Program-made: the position numbers and the translations under genes
The notes under the pieces: model-generated
Seen by the model: only the letters and a program-made list of their open reading frames with translations
Database searches by the model: none
What the model was told of the DNA's origin: nothing
Origin: Streptomyces griseoflavus
GTDB lineage: Bacteria > Actinomycetota > Actinomycetes > Streptomycetales > Streptomycetaceae
Direction: 5' to 3'
Assembly: GCF_014649995.1 (NCBI RefSeq)
Contig: NZ_BMUC01000001.1
Coordinates: 902,177-966,176, forward strand
Length of the DNA stretch: 64,000 nt
Part shown: positions 63,550 through 64,000 of the stretch, piece by piece
Layout: each line of letters starts with the position of its first letter
Numbering within the stretch: the stretch's first letter is position 1

Positions 63550-64000
63550 CGGAAGTGTCCGACAGGGAACCGCCCCGCCGCCGGGTGCCCGCACCCGCCA
63601 GGTCCGCCCGTCCTGGGACCGTCCGGCGCCCGGGACCCGGCGCCCGCCCGGCCCGGGGACCCGCGGGGCCCCGGCCCGGGGCGCCCAAGGTCATCCGCCT
63701 GGGCAGCCCGCGCCCCCGGCTGCGCCTGATCGGCGTGGCCCTGACCCTCGTCCTGCTCGCCTTCGTCGTACGGCTGTTCCAGGTGCAGGCGGTCGACGCG
63801 AGCACCTACGCCGGCAAGGCCGAACAGAACCGCTACGTCGGCCAGGTGCTGGCCGCCGAACGCGGCGAGATCACCGACCGCAACGGCGTGGCCCTCGCCA
63901 CCAGCGAGGACGCCTACGACATCACCGCCGACCCCACGATGTTCGCCCCGGACGAGCTGGAGATCGGTGACGGCCCCGAGCAGGCCGCCGCCCTGCTCGC
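63546..64000 (+). CDS. ftsI: penicillin-binding protein 3 (class B transpeptidase), N-terminal part
   Basis: 151 codons up to the window edge. The GTG overlapping the ftsL stop is taken as start (the GTG 9 bp downstream is possible). Pro/Arg-rich cytoplasmic segment (1-62), one membrane helix (about 66-82, LRLIGVALTLVLLAFVV), then the start of the dimerisation domain with AAERGEITDRNGVALATS. The transpeptidase domain lies outside the window. It makes septal peptidoglycan cross-links. Confidence 0.93.
   Translation, partial: MTEVSDREPPRRRVPAPARSARPGTVRRPGPGARPARGPAGPRPGAPKVIRLGSPRPRLRLIGVALTLVLLAFVVRLFQVQAVDASTYAGKAEQNRYVGQVLAAERGEITDRNGVALATSEDAYDITADPTMFAPDELEIGDGPEQAAALL

Overview
The window is a 64 kb piece of a very GC-rich (roughly 70-75% by eye) actinobacterial chromosome. 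Dense GTG/ATG/TTG starts, GTGA/ATGA start-stop overlaps, leaderless promoters and the particular gene set point to Streptomyces; the species cannot be fixed from sequence alone. It looks like core chromosome: no insertion sequence, phage, integrase, CRISPR array, tRNA or rRNA gene was seen. From memory of gene order, most of it parallels a conserved actinobacterial block that in Mycobacterium tuberculosis runs approximately from ctaC/ctaF through qcrCAB, trpD, an NlpC/P60 hydrolase, pimB, fadD15, the SRPBCC and ArsA-like pair, plsC, aroG, pknL and the Rv2175c-type protein to rsmH/ftsI.

Region by region. 1-6.9 kb: aerobic respiration (end of ctaD, ctaF, ctaE, qcrC-qcrA-qcrB), with an L,D-transpeptidase lipoprotein and a receiver-like protein between them. 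7-9.8 kb: trpD, then a probable SAM-IV riboswitch ahead of a class V aminotransferase. 10-19 kb: Lrp-type ligand-binding protein, rhomboid protease, zinc ribbon protein, NYN-domain protein, two tandem NlpC/P60 peptidoglycan hydrolases, an HExxH lipoprotein, a GT-C membrane glycosyltransferase and a PimB-like glycosyltransferase. 19-29 kb: lipid-related and regulatory genes (fadD, phosphoesterase, SRPBCC protein, ArsA-like protein, glucokinase, EEP-family protein, esterase, plsC). 29-35.6 kb: two-component system, 2-hydroxyacid dehydrogenase, fused anthranilate synthase behind a Trp-Trp-Trp leader peptide and attenuator, and a divergent class II DAHP synthase. 35.6-47.8 kb: iron storage (bfd, bfr, with an iron box), a molybdopterin oxidoreductase, endonuclease IV, a PASTA-domain Ser/Thr kinase, thiamine genes (thiOSG behind a TPP riboswitch, and thiE), an FAD reductase, an Rv2175c-like DNA-binding protein, metF and a Tyr/Gly/Gln-rich membrane protein. 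47.8-56 kb: CrtI-like oxidoreductase, a TetR regulator with a YhgE/Pip exporter and a degenerate ABC ATPase, HEPN-family protein, methyltransferase, DUF3040 protein. 56-64 kb: the MoxR-DUF58-transglutaminase operon, a beta-carbonic anhydrase, then the start of the division and cell wall cluster (rsmH, ftsL, ftsI) behind a long structured leader.

Functionally the window combines the bc1-aa3 respiratory chain, tryptophan/aromatic supply (trpD, trpEG, aroH), sulfur and one-carbon/thiamine metabolism under RNA control (SAM-IV, TPP, trp leader), envelope building and remodelling (Ldt, NlpC/P60, PimB, GT-C, PASTA kinase, FtsL/FtsI) and iron storage. The less ordinary signals are: two P-loop proteins with Arg replacing the Walker A Lys; a large group of apparently leaderless genes; a palindrome centred on the ctaE -10 box; several arrays of short tandem repeats; and a possible six-codon leader ORF just after the SAM-IV aptamer.
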